From the NCBI RefSeq assembly GCF_024679245.1, contig NC_090176.1, positions 48,136,615 to 48,200,614 of the forward strand: 64,000 nucleotides of DNA. The letters run 5' to 3'. Of this stretch, positions 10,046-21,479 are shown piece after piece. The notes below the pieces were generated by a model that was not told where the DNA came from, searched no databases, and saw only the letters and a list, made by a program, of their open reading frames with translations. Source of the stretch: Pseudorasbora parva (lineage: Eukaryota; Chordata; Actinopteri; Cypriniformes; Gobionidae). The translations under genes were made by a program, and so were the position numbers. How positions within the stretch are numbered: the first letter of the stretch is position 1; each line of letters begins with the position of its first letter.

Positions 10046-13000
10046 ACCTTTTTTCTCCGAGTGCAGTGCATACATTTGCAACACATCTCTGAACCTTTGA
10101 CAACCGTGAATGTTGGATGCTTTCGTGTCCTCGTTAGGAATGTAAATTTGACCTTAATAGCTGGCGTACAGCTCCCCCCCCACACACACACCCGACAATT
10201 ACATTAGTATTTTCGTTGCGCCATAGCACGCACAATGAATTCTAATCGTGGCCCGGGACCGTGTGGACCGGTTCCATATGCTAACTAGGCCAGCGTCGGC
10301 GATCCGGCCGCTTCTCTGCATTTCCATATCATCAGAATTCAGTTACCTGACATAATAACAGAGATGTGGGGCTCTGATGTGTCAGCTTCATGTATACGTT
10401 GGCAGCAAGATCCAGCCACACTCAAAGTCAAGTGGATGTTAATGCCTCCCACACTCAAAGTCAGTCTGATTTACCTCACAAAGCTTTGTGCGCTTTAATA
10501 TGATGACTCCTCCACACAGAACCCTCTTTAAAGAGGAAATTGTGGTTTTTAACCTCAGAATATTATCTTCTTTCTTCTTCTTCTCTTTCCGCAGGCTGTG
10601 GGCAAACGCCCGCGAGGTATTTGGCAAGGCCGGAACAGCCCCGACTCTGATAATCCCGGCTCTTTAAGTGCTGATAAGACAAGCAATTTAATGTAATTAT
10701 AAACCTGGTGGCACAAATGGAACGGCAGTATTTTCAAATGGCGTAATACGCTAAAGTACACTTCACGATTTGAATCGTGCTCAGAGCCCGCTCCTCCAAT
10801 TACCTCCTAGATGACAATACAGCCATAAAAGTAATTTTGCTCAAAATTTGACATTATCAACATAATTGGCTCTTACTGAAGGCTTGCGTGACACATTCAT
10901 CAAATCGCCTGCTATAAATACAACAGCGCGATGCGTTAAGAGGCTGAGCAAACACAGCTCATCTCTCAAATAAACGTTGTTGACTAACACTATCATTACC
11001 TCGGCGCTTAATTACTTTTTGCTTTTTTGATTTAATTGCTTCAATAAAAAGAATCTGTAATGCATTTTTAATTACACTGTCCAAGTGACCTATGTAGAGA
11101 GAATTTTACAACAGTGGGCCAATAATTAGCCTGTCATAGCTCAGTTAGCGAGTATTGTGAAGCTGTCCTCTCGCTGCACTGCCTCCGGCGTGACGGCCAC
11201 GCAAGGCTCGCGTATTTTAGCTCTCATTCTTTTTTACAATAGTCTGACAATAAGAGCTGTACCAGAAGATGTGGGTTGCCTAATTTGGGTGGTGTCAGCC
11301 ATTCAGAGGCTCCGGCACGGCAGAATCTCTCGGGATCAGATTTAAGACGACCCCCGGTTGAGCCTCGGCCTCTCGCGAACTTTGCAAAAGTGCCCGCGCA
11401 GCTTCTTTTGTTGGGGAAAATATCTATTTAGGAAGTTTTGCATTGGCATCACTTCTTTTTTAGATGAAAGTTGAGGAACGGTTATCAAAAATCTATGGTT
11501 TCTTTGCTAAACTCTGATTGAACACCTATGGAAATCTGTCTCAATCTCAGAGTATAAAAAAATAAAACCTTTTATGTTAAGAAAAAAAGCACGGAAAACA
11601 AAGTTTACAATTAGATTAGATTCCAATTAGTCCCAATTGTGACAAAGCTGCAATTATGAGACAATAAATCGGTAAATTAAGGATATTATGGTGAGATAAA
11701 TGCACTAAATAATGCAATTGTAAGATAATGAATAATGAGAAATAAAGTCATCTTATCATTAATTATCAAAAATAAAGTTGGAATTAAGAAATAAAGTCAA
11801 TTTTTAATGAAAAATAAAATTGCAATTTTGAATTCTGCAATTGTGAGTCAATTATGAGATATAACTTTAACTATACTTTTTTTGCTCTGCGATGAAAAGG
11901 GCTTCCATAAACAGCTCGTACTCATAGTAAAAGCACTTTAACGCATGACTCAAGTGCCTTTTATTGTTTCATTTCATCATTGGCAACTCTCACACATCAC
12001 ACCTGAAGCACTGCTGCTGGTTCTTAAAGATGTTGGAGCGTAAAGTGCAACACAACGCTGCTCGTGGCTTTCTTTCCACTCACTGGGTTTAATATACTTC
12101 TGGCCGATTGCACCTCACGGTTATTCATATTCATACAAAAAGCACAAAAGCGTTTCTCCAGTTCTCCACATTAACCTGCGTCAGTGAACAAACACACAGC
12201 GAAACGCCACACTGGCCTGACCCTCCCAGCTCTTCATTGGCAGGTATTATTTTTTGATACAATAAATAAAACAGGAAGGAGACCAGCAGCATCGTCGGGA
12301 AACAATATGTGCTGCTCCTCTCTGTACTGACTATTCAACACACTCGAGTCTCAGATCATTGCACACAATCTCTGCTGAGCAGAGCCGCTGCGTGAAGCCG
12401 TGTCAGCGTGCGGTCCAGGTAGTGTGTGTGTGACAGTCAGCAGGAAACATGGTTATATTTGTAATATGTCCAGGACAAATGTCTCGTCATTTTATCTCTC
12501 GCTGAGAGGATCCTGGTGGCAGGCAGTCTGTCAGGTGATGCTTCAATAGAGATCGATCAAAGACTCTAATCAAGCCGGTCTCATATGGGAATACATCGCT
12601 GTTGAGACCTTTATCCACGTACCACCTGGAAGTCACAACGGTGACGTTTGCACCTCGTTCTCAGAATCCCGTCAAGCATCTTTAGATGATCACATGTCTG
12701 AATGTGATTTTTCACAATGTTTATTGTTCAAAAGCCACAATATGACGTATATAAAACAAAATATGCAAATAAATGTACATTGACAATTGTTTAATCCAAA
12801 AATGTCTAAAATGAAGCACCATTACAGCACTCCAGAAAAATCTTGTGAAGCCATGCAGTAGATTTGTGTGAGAAACTTTTATGCATATAATTTAATGCAC
12901 TGAAGAATGCAAAGAAAATGTAATGCACTCATTCAACGCAAACGCGCTTCTATCACACTTGGTCAAAAGTATTGACGTCAGTGGCCGGGTTTTTTTTTTT

Positions 13001-13281
13001 TGGTGTTCAGTGGCGTTTTTTTTCTTCCTTAGACTATGAGCCATGATAGTCTAGGTGTTAAAGTATTAAAAATGAACAATTATTATTAATTATTAACAAT
13101 ATAAATGTTAATATAAACAATTATTTCTAATAAAACTAACTTTTCACTGTATTAATCACTCCAATGTCTTCAGACCCAAATATATAATTTTGAATGAAAA
13201 CCGATGCGATATCATACATTATTAGCGCATTATTCTATAACAAGGTCTTTGCTATTCCATAATATAAAGTATATTGTGGGA
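10046..13281. promoter_or_regulatory. Low-repeat block, candidate conserved non-coding DNA
   Basis: This is about 3.2 kb with almost no recognisable transposon sequence and higher complexity than its surroundings. The best part is about 10200-11400: GAATTCTAATCGTGGCCCG, CTCCTCCAATTACCTCC, GGCGCTTAATTACTTTTTGC, GGGCCAATAATTAGCCTG and CTGCCTCCGGCGTGACGGCC. Multiple ATTA/TAAT cores and CCAAT motifs fit a homeodomain-bound enhancer, but such motifs are common by chance. No frame above about 70 codons looks coding. A second lesser block is at 11960-12700. Conservation cannot be judged from one sequence. Confidence 0.4.
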
Positions 13282-14074
13282 GGCGTCCCAATTCGCATAC
13301 TATCCATCCTAAATAGTATTTGAAAATAGAATTAGTATGTCCCAAATCGTAGTATGTTGAAAAGAGTATTCCAAAGATTCCCGGATGGTTTACTATTTCC
13401 GGTCCGAATTCACAGTATGGATCGATGGGCACTCTAACGGGCACTCTAATGGGCACTCTAACGGCTGATTTTGCCCACAACCCATTGCGAGTTGGACGAG
13501 GATTCATAGCAAGGATTCGATTAGAACTACAAACACGGATAAAAAGCGTTAATAAACTACAAACATGACGGATGTGCGAGTTTGACGGTTAAGTAGAGAA
13601 GTTTAGATAAAGGGGTTTGAGTGACCAACTATCAATATTTAACCTGACAAAAATATATTTATTCAGTGTTGTCCACATTATATTTCACCTGCAGCAGCAT
13701 TGTGAACTTTTGTAATGACACGTTTGGCCATTAACTTTTAAATGCATCATTATATTTAAATTGCAAACACATGAGGAGAGTCTCTGACCCACAAAGATCC
13801 ACACATGGCAGATCAACGAGCGGCTACATTTCTCTCCGATACGGTAGGAGATTAAACTGAATGTGAAGGATTTGAACTGTGACGAATCTGACGATAATTG
13901 ACAGGGCAGTGACGGGATGCACGTAACTAAGCGACAGAGTCCGTTAAAGATGGTGAAGTAGTATGTCCCGAAGCTTGCATACTTTTCTGCTACACACTCA
14001 AAAGTATATACCTTTTCTTCACAAAAAGAGTACATACTTTTAGGACGTAGTATAAGTAGGCGAACTGGGACGCA
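13282..14074. mobile_element. TIR element (GCGTCCCAATTCGC ends)
   Basis: GCGTCCCAATTCGCATACTA at the left is complemented by GTAGGCGAACTGGGACGC at the right. Subterminal AGTATGT-type repeats lie on both sides. A 12-bp tandem (GGGCACTCTAAC, three units at 13427-13464) lies inside. No transposase remains. The open frames of 90 and 116 codons on the minus strand look like chance frames. Confidence 0.75.
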
Positions 14075-14077
14075 GCA

Positions 14078-15570
14078 GTGGTCACTGAAGCTCTGAGACT
14101 GGCAAAAGCAGATCCTAAATCCTCAGTACTTTGGTGGATCTGTTTGCTGCTTTTGACACAGTTAACCACCAGATCGTCCTGTCAACCCTCATGACGAAGG
14201 GCATCTCAGGAGCCGCACTCTAAGGTATACTTCATTCAGGGTGTCGTAGAGGGGTGAGGTGTCTAAGTTGCAGTATTTAGCTACTGGGGTACCTCAGGGC
14301 TCAGTGCTGGGACCACTTCTCTTGGTAAAATGGTAAATGGATTGCATTTATATAGCGCTTTTAACAGACACTATGCCATCCAAAGCGCTTTACGTATTGC
14401 CTCACAAACACCCATTCATACAATCACCGACGGCGGTGTCAGCCATGCAAGGCGCCATCCAGCTCTTCGGGGGCAGCTGGGGTTTGGTGTCTTGCTCATG
14501 GACACCTCGACACTTGATCAGGTGGAACCGGGGATCGAACCACCAACCTTTCGGTTTGTAGACAACCTACATGAACCACTGCCGCCCGCCTAACCCTCTT
14601 GTCCAACTACATGTCATCACAAGGATCTATCATTCAGAAACATGTTTTTTCTTATCACTACTGGGCTGATGATACACAACTCTACCTCTCATTCCAACCA
14701 GATGATCTGACGGTAACATCTCGGCCTACCTAACAGACATTTCTAGCTGGATGAAGGACCGCCATCTTCAACTCAACAGAACTTGCTTGTGGTCACTTCA
14801 ACACCATTTCTCCATTCAGCTATAAGTCTGTCAACCATAACTCCATCCAGGACATCCAGGAACCTAAGTTGTGAATGATGATCAGTTCACAGACCGTAAT
14901 GCTTGAACTGCCCAGTCCTGCAGATGTGCCTTATGCAACAGTGGGAAGATCCAGCTCTTGCTACACAACTCCTTGTCTAAGCTCTTGTTCTATCCAGACT
15001 GGACTAATGCTTTTTTGACAGGCCTTCCAGCATGCACTGTCAAACCTCTGCAACTGATCCAGAATGCAGCAGATAGAGCGGTCTTTAATGAGCCGAAGAG
15101 AGTGCACGTTACACCTCACCTCATAAAATTACACTGGTTGCCAATTGCAGCTCACATCAGATTCAAGGCAATGATGTTTGCCTACAGATCAACCACTGGC
15201 TCTGAATCCCTATACCTAAACTCATTACTTCAGAGCTACGTGCCCTCCAGAAGCTTGCGTTCTGCAAGTGAATGGTGCCTTGTAATGCCATCCCAAAGAG
15301 GCAAAAAAAATCTAATTCACGGACCTTTACCTGGACTGTTCAAAGCTGGTGGAATTACTCGCCTAACAAAACTGAGCCATTTTCAAGAAGCGGCTAAAAA
15401 AAATATATCTATTTTTTAAAAACCTTGCTATGTGTACTGTGCTCTAGACTAACTGGGAATAGTGTCATCACTTGAATATTGTTGCCCTGTTGTTGGTTTG
15501 ATTGCTTCTATTGCTCTCCTTATTTGTAGGTTGCTTTGGCTAAAAGCATAAGCTAAATTATTAAATGCAG
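14078..15570 (+). pseudogene. Decayed L2/CR1-like LINE reverse transcriptase
   Basis: Reverse-transcriptase motifs can be read on the plus strand. Domain A is FAAFDTVNHQIVLSTL at about 14140-14190, containing the catalytic Asp. A stop follows at GAAL* near 14221. Motif B is TGVPQGSVLGPLL at about 14283-14322. Motif C is YHYWADDTQLYLSF at about 14656-14700. C-terminal sequence such as KPLQLIQNAADRAVF and LIKLHWLPIAAHIRFKAM lies at 15040-15170. The 3' end near 15530-15570 (TTGCTTTGGCTAAAAGCATA) resembles L2-clade tails. The copy is 5' truncated and carries stops, frameshifts, an internal SINE and a degenerate YADD box with Trp before ADD. It is non-functional. Clade assignment is from motif style only. 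Confidence 0.85.
14327..14592 (-). mobile_element. tRNA-derived SINE inside the LINE
   Basis: Read on the minus strand, it starts with a tRNA-like head (GGGCGGCAGTGGTTCATGTA) and a consensus B box GGTTCGATCCC at about 14535. It ends in AAAGCGCTTTGGATGGCATA and AAAAGCGCTATATAAATGCA. It interrupts the LINE between motifs B and C. The flanks CTCTTGGT and CTCTTGT look like a short target-site duplication. The tRNA-like part is a retroposon promoter relic, not a functional tRNA. Confidence 0.8.
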
Positions 15571-17569
15571 GTCTTATAGTATTTAGATGTATTTTGTAGC
15601 TTACAGAAATAAATTAATTAGAAATGGACACTGCAAGGCTAAACTGCACCTTAAAAATATATGTTATATAGTTAATTAATGCAATTGAGAATTGAGGAAG
15701 ATTTTCAGTGAATAATGTCATAAATTAGACTATAAATAAGAGACCTCGACAGCAATATAGTGCACATAATGTGCATTTATTGCACTTTTTGTCATTTTGG
15801 TTCTTGAAAGTGTCCAGTTTCTATAAAAGTCATACAATAGCTTTGTGCTAACATTTAAGTCATTAACAGATAATCTTGACCTCTGCCAAAACGATGAAAT
15901 TTAATTTGCATTTATGTTCAGATTCGAAATCAAAAGTGTGAGGCAAATATTCAGAATATACCTTGCACAAAGCTATTCAAAGACTTTGGAAGATTTAGCG
16001 TCGGAAGTCATAGGGAGGCCCGTTCACACCTAGGACATTAACTATAATAAGAGCAATAAAGAATTTTAAAAATCGTTTAAAATGTAAAAGAATACGACAA
16101 TTCACCATGACGTCACAACAGTAATAAACGATCTTCCAGGTGGCAAAAGCCGAAGCGTTCCTATGGCAATGCTAGTAAATTGCTTGGGATTCAGGCATAG
16201 TTAACATGATTATTGAAGGACTGATTAATTAATTCAGGAGATAGCAATACATGAAATGCCTAACCTTGCTCCAGTAGATGTAGCGCTAGTCTACTACCAT
16301 CATTTTTAAATGAGCCTCAGCCTACCATTGAGTAGTTATTTTAGTGACTGTTGCTGTTTGACTTACAATATGTTAGGCTATCGTAGATGGTCTATTTCCC
16401 TGTTATCTAACTAAAAAGGCTATGATCGATTTCTGTTGCTCAGTTGGGGTCGGATCAGATGGCACAGACGTGAGCTTCTGACGGTCAAAAGGATAGCGTG
16501 CTTTAGACTAGCGCTATTCCGCTAACGTTAGACATTCACTCAAACTAAACTTACGGTGATGAAGAAGCCAATGTGGTACACGCATTAATCATCCCTCAGC
16601 CTACAACTATGTTTTGCTTTTCCTATTTCTTCCATTGACATTCGATCAGTAGCCTACATGACACTAGAAGTTCGGTCTCTTCCTACTTTTACTTCAGGCA
16701 GTAACTGGCAATGAGTTTGATCTTTAAAAGTGATTTTAAGTGTACTAATATTAGTCTTGAATTTCCCCAGCTGAGGATAATTATTCTCTGCTATGATTTT
16801 GTAGATGGACCGTTTTGAGAATACTTCTCTGTAGCGCCACTTTTGCCGACGTCCACTGGCTTTAGCCTCCTCACCCACAGGTTTTGCTGGATATATTTAC
16901 TTTTTTTCTGAAGGAAATGGATACAATCCTACACCTTTTGCTGTATATCTGACGGCGCAACCCCAAACACAACACGTTTTCATCATAGTTTCAACTTTAA
17001 TCAACAACAATGTTCTTAGCTATGTAACTGTTTACAGTAGCCGGCTGGATCGCTTCAGTTTGTCAGTAGAAGCCGCTCGCGTTCTGCCACCCGGAAATAT
17101 CTTGGTGCCGATTGTTTACAAACATTCTGAAATGCCGTATAGGAAGAGTCCACAACTGTGGACTATGTATAACGATGTGCCGTTATTGTTATACTACTGT
17201 ATAACGAAAACGGCACAGAGAAACAATATCATTGGGATCACTTATGTTATTTTTTCCCAGCTGAAAAACGATGAAAACCTTGCCAGCCAATCAGAATCCA
17301 TCCTGTTTTAAAGAGTGCAAGCATTTAAAGCGGCACACAGATGACAAAATAGAACATTATTGTTCGCTGTCGCTGATATAGTTATCATTCTTGGTGTGAC
17401 CTTTATGGCATGTTTTCTCCTTTTTGATCATTAAAAAGTATGGGGAAAATGCCTGGAAATTGAAAATGTAGATTTTATGAAATCTTTATATTAAATATTT
17501 GTGGGTGTACTACTGCTTTAAGGCATACTTTGTTTATTTGTTAGCTTGGTTTGTAACTTAGGCAGTGTA
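15571..17569. other. No gene seen; partial repeats
   Basis: AT-rich at 15571-16030. 16500-17330 has repeat-like texture, including a 74-codon minus-strand frame at 16654-16878 (a SGRRQKWRYREVFSKRSIYK-like string) that I cannot assign to a family. CACCCGGAAATATCTTGG and CAGCCAATCAGAATCC occur at 17090 and 17285. A possible repeat end, ACTACTGCTTTAAGG, is at about 17510. No complete boundaries were found. Confidence 0.4.
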
Positions 17570-18330
17570 TTTATCAGGGGAGGTGTCTTTTCTATTAAAG
17601 CTGAGACTCAGATATGAATACAAACTGTGCTTGAGAGCGCTTGTCCTTTGAGCAGCGCACAGAGCCACAGCAGCACTAGTGTGGAGAGCTCTGACCTTCT
17701 TATTCTGCTATGGCACTGGCAGGAAGCCATATTGATTGAAGTATTTCTGGACTTCTCTCCTGAATCTCCAGGTGGACTTGGGGGGCCTCGGTCCCTAAGA
17801 ACCTCAAACCAAAGCTCTTCGTTTTAAATCTCTCCATCCAATGAGAGAAGAACGAGGGGGGGGGGGGGGGGAGGAATGAAGGACCGGTGCTGCCTTGGGA
17901 ACGGTGGAGGAAGAAGACGAGGGGGGAGTGTGTGTTTGGCGCTGAGCTGCTCGAGCGCTGCTGAGAGCATGGACAATTAGACGAGTCCCCAGTGCCTCTT
18001 TGCTCTCTGGCTGCCTGGTGGGTTGCTCCACGGGCTGTGAGCCGAGGGATCGGCGCCTGGATGGGCCTTAGGCCGAGTGCTGGGGGAAACCCGTAATCCG
18101 CTTCCCCCACCTCCGAGAGCCTCGGGAGGGCGGCAGGATGGAGCTCTATTGGACAAAGACTCTCTCTTTCCTCTAAGACAGCAGATTCTGACACTCACAC
18201 ACACTGATTGGTGTCATTTCAAGCGGATTTTCCCTCGGCTGGATGTCAGGCGACTTTTTATCCGCACTTGGAGTCAATTTGAGGGAACATGTGACAGGAT
18301 TTCTAAAGTAACTGTAGAAAAATGAATCTT
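17570..18330 (+). promoter_or_regulatory. GC/CpG-rich block, possible untranslated first exon
   Basis: The sequence lacks the recognised repeats, apart from a G16 tract, and is far richer in G+C and CpG than its surroundings (GGCGCTGAGCTGCTCGAGCG, GAGGGATCGGCGCCTGG, CCTCGGGAGGGCGGCAGG). Several very short ATG-initiated frames occur, including MALAGSHID at about 17709, MDN at about 17969, MGL at about 18061 and MELYWTKTLSFL at about 18138. The last follows a GGCAGG context. This pattern suits a long 5' untranslated leader with upstream frames. A weak splice-donor match, TAAAGTAACTG, closes the block near 18309. No coding frame continues in the window. The 164-codon minus-strand frame at 17700-18194 is low-complexity and unconvincing. 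Alternatives are an enhancer or an unrecognised repeat. Confidence 0.35.
17856..17871. repeat. G16 homopolymer
   Basis: A run of 16 G residues lies inside the CpG-rich block, 15 bases after CCAATGAGAG. Such tracts are length-unstable and can form four-stranded DNA. Confidence 0.95.
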
Positions 18331-20380
18331 TGTGCACATCCATTAATGGCTTTAACCATCATTTATGTTTAGTGGTTGTCAACTGGTCGGTTGCAGCGCA
18401 AAAAAATATTTAAAAAAATAAGTGCAAATAGACTTCCTTATTGGCAAAGGCTGTTTACACTAACTCCGCCCACTGACACCTGGTTGGGTCAACAAACGCT
18501 AGGATTGTCAATAGCAACAATAGTGTAGGGTTAAGAAAGTTTTGACGCAAATCGATGCGAGTTTGAATCCACCTTTTTCCGAACTCGCTCTACACATATC
18601 AGATCAGAAAGGCATTTGTTTTTAATAAAAATATTTGAAAATTCCAACATGCTTAATAATAAAGTGTTTGTAGGTTAGGGTTTGGTGTAATTTAGAGAAA
18701 TATAATAATTTAGACTTATTACTTATTAATGTACAACAACACTGAGGTGCAAATATTATCTGCTACAATTTACAAGTATAAATAGCATCTAACAACTATT
18801 TCAACTGTTGCAAAGAAAATACTGCTGTTTTTACAAAGTGTAAATAGCAGCTATCGCTAAGAACGTGCCATTTTCACTTTTTTTGCACAAATAGCCGCTG
18901 CCTAAATTGACGGTCTGTTCCTCTCATAAAGTGTTATATTTAATTCAAAAACAACTTTTATTTCATATAATCAGTGTTTTCTTCCTCTCACACACATATG
19001 AATGATTCAGGTGTGTGGGGCATTATAATTTTTTGTGTAAATAACAGAATGAAGAACCATATAATAGTGCATGATTAGTACAGTAAAATTATCAAATTTT
19101 GAGAGAAGATATTACCCATAAATGTTGATGATTATGTAAAGGGTTTTGCATCCAAACATTCTTTTGTAAAAAAATTAAGACATCTGGCTACAATTGTATC
19201 TGTCACTTGGTATAAATTAGAACGATAAAAGACAAATATATTTATGTTGTGATTTTATGTAACATTAAAATAATATATTCTGGAAACCACTGCATTACAC
19301 TTTGATCAATATGGGAATTTATTGACTTGAGTCCTTTAAAGTAATTTTTCTTCTTATGCTGTGACTTTATCAGGTCTGTAATATATCATTTCCCATTTTG
19401 AGTGTATTGCATTATACTGAAGGTCTATTTTTCTAGTCTGAAGAGCAGATTTAAAGTAGTCCCAGTTGGCTCTGAAGCGCGTAAAGCTTAAAATGAACCG
19501 TGGCGTCCTCCCGCCTGGAATCAAGGCAGCGTCTCTCCTTGAAATTCCCCCAGCCCGTGACATAATTTACCAGTTCACCGTCTTGTACCTATAGATTTGT
19601 TGTTGTGATATAGAATCAGCGAGTTGTACAACACAGACCAAATTGCCCCGGCTGAATATGACAACAGGCGAAACTAGCAGCCCTAATTAGGAGGCTACAT
19701 GCCTGAGAATGCACAGGCGAACTTAGCGCAAATAGGAAAAGGTGCTTTCAGCCCGGCGTAGCCAACCGCCTCAGTCCCTTAATGTATTACCACCTGCAAC
19801 CGCAATCACCGGAGCCAAATTTAAATGCTGATGATTCAGGAAAGACGGGGCGCGGGCCGGCGAAGAGCCACGCGAGAGGTGATTTAAAACATTGGCCCTA
19901 ATGAGGCTGACCGCTGGCCGTCTGATCTGAATGTGATGGGGGAAATTAGATGAGGGAAGAGGTCAGTGACGGCGTCGGAAAGGCCACGGTGCAAATGAAA
20001 CACAGAGGACGACGCTACTGTCAGACGTTCTGTTTACTTCATTTCAAGAAAACAGAGGTTTGTGTGCTTCTAGCGCCATATAGATAAAATAATCAATCCG
20101 TTTGTATCTGATTTGGGAGGATGCGTGTGTGTTTGGGAGTTTTCACCAGCTCAACACATCCAGTTGCGAGGCCACAGCAGGCAAAGAATAGATTGCCTCA
20201 CTTCTTACTTCTCACCCTGCATACAGCAGCACGGACACCTCACACACTCACATAGAGAAAAACAACCTGCCATCCTCAATCAAACAAACATATGCCCCCT
20301 TTTAGCGGCTCGACTCTCAAAAGTTGCACTGCATTGCTGAACCTAGTGAGCTGCCTTGCTGTCTGCTGCATGATATATAT
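18331..20380. promoter_or_regulatory. Low-repeat block; 19330-20040 candidate regulatory
   Basis: 18331-19330 is AT-rich unique-looking sequence. 19330-20040 is more complex: AGCAGCCCTAATTAGGAGGC contains a palindromic TAATTA homeodomain-type core, followed by CGCAATCACCGGAGCC, AAATTTAAATGCTGATGATTC and CGGGGCGCGGGCCGGCGAAG. Neither part holds a convincing open frame or a recognised transposon. Regulatory function is inference from texture and motifs only. Confidence 0.35.
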
Positions 20381-20430
20381 GTGTGTGTGTGGGGGTGGGG
20401 GGTGGGGGGGGTGGGGTGGGGGGTGGTGGT
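20381..20430. repeat. GT tract grading into G-rich tract
   Basis: About 50 bases of (GT)5 followed by GGGGG, GGGGGG, GGGGGGGG, GGGG and GGGGGG runs separated by single T residues. It abuts the left edge of the repeat copy at 20431 and has the layout of a G-quadruplex-forming sequence. Confidence 0.92.
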
Positions 20431-20682
20431 AATCCCCTCGTTATGGGGACAAAATGTCCCCACAAAGATGGCAATATCCAAAACCCTTTTCCTTGTGGGG
20501 ACATTTTTAGGTCCCCATGAAGAAAACATCTTATAAATCACACAGAAGGAGTTTTTTTAAGAAAGTAAAAATGCAGAATGTTTCCTGTGATGGGTAGGTT
20601 TAGGGGCAGGGGCAGTGTAGGGGGATTGAAAATACGGTTTGTACAGTATAAAAACCATGGAATGTCCTGATATGGCACAAAA

Positions 20683-20688
<6 letters not shown>
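20431..20688 (+). mobile_element. GT-bounded repeat, copy 1
   Basis: Diagnostic blocks are TGTGGGGACATTTTTAGGTC, AAAGTAAAAATGCAGAATGT, TTCCTGTGATGGGTAGGTTT, AGGGGGATTGAAAATACGG and GTACAGTATAAAAACCATGG. It is bounded left by the G-rich tract and right by (GT)n. Four further copies are at 21319, 23742, 38482 and 38770. No coding frame was seen. Confidence 0.75.

Positions 20689-20724
<36 letters not shown>
20689..20724. repeat. (GT)n microsatellite
   Basis: About 18 GT units immediately follow CAAAAACAAAC, the standard right edge of the GT-bounded repeat. Confidence 0.97.
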
Positions 20725-20726
<2 letters not shown>

Positions 20727-21284
20727 ATATTTTTAACTCATGAAAAATATTTAACGTAATTTTCCATCATCCTTTGGCTAGCGTTACATTATATGATCAC
20801 ACTCTCAATCTTGCAAAAGCTTTTAAACTATTCAAGCACGATAAAACACAAGAGAGAATACAGTGCAGTACTGACACACATCTGTGAATCTCCTGCCTGT
20901 GACACACACTTGTGCGCACAGAAAGCAGTTTCAGACAGTGTTTGAATGGACGCAAAATTATGCCAAGATGCCCGTTTTGTTAAATAGCCTCGCAAGCACA
21001 GCCTTAAGGGCATATAATATGAACTGGTTTGACTGGGCCAATAGAAAAAAACTGACAAAAATATAAAACCTTTAAATGTTAGGGGCAATTAATTATAGAA
21101 TTTTTTGTTGTTGCAATTATTTCGTTTTTTTTACCGACTGACGACACAAATATGTGGCAAGCTTTTTTTCAACCTGAACCTTGAGCAGGACGTTTCTCAG
21201 TGATGCTACTCAGTTTGAGATACATTATGAGATGTTTCAACTGTAATTCCTCACCATCAGCCTTAGTGTGCTTCCATCAACAAA
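20725..21284. other. No gene seen
   Basis: Unique-looking sequence. Overlapping plus- and minus-strand frames of 60 and 86 codons at 20828-21088 have no recognisable domain. Confidence 0.5.
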
Positions 21285-21285
21285 T

Positions 21286-21316
<31 letters not shown>

Positions 21317-21318
21317 GG
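21285..21318. repeat. (TG)8 followed by G19
   Basis: A short TG tract runs directly into 19 consecutive G residues ending at 21318, then CATGTTTTTGTGACATATGA begins the repeat body. The TG-to-G arrangement mirrors the left edge of copy 1. Confidence 0.95.
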
Positions 21319-21479
21319 CATGTTTTTGTGACATATGAGGACACAAATGTGTATAATGACATGAGTATGACACATGTATTACAAGGAGAGGGTGAAAGAT
21401 GAGGACATTGGCCATGTTCCCACTTTTCAAAATGCTTCAGAAGAGGTTTTTTAGAAAGTAAAAATGCAGAATGTTTCCT

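Noticed and set aside
14530..14592. tRNA gene on the minus strand
   Set aside because: It has a consensus B box, but no complete cloverleaf is evident. It is the head of a SINE.
14958..15419. Independent 153-codon gene
   Set aside because: The translation is the C-terminal portion of the L2/CR1-like reverse-transcriptase relic.
17700..18194. 164-codon minus-strand open frame in the CpG-rich block
   Set aside because: Pro/Ser-rich chance frame in GC-rich DNA crossing the G16 tract (as PPPPP). Overlapping frames on both strands are equally open.
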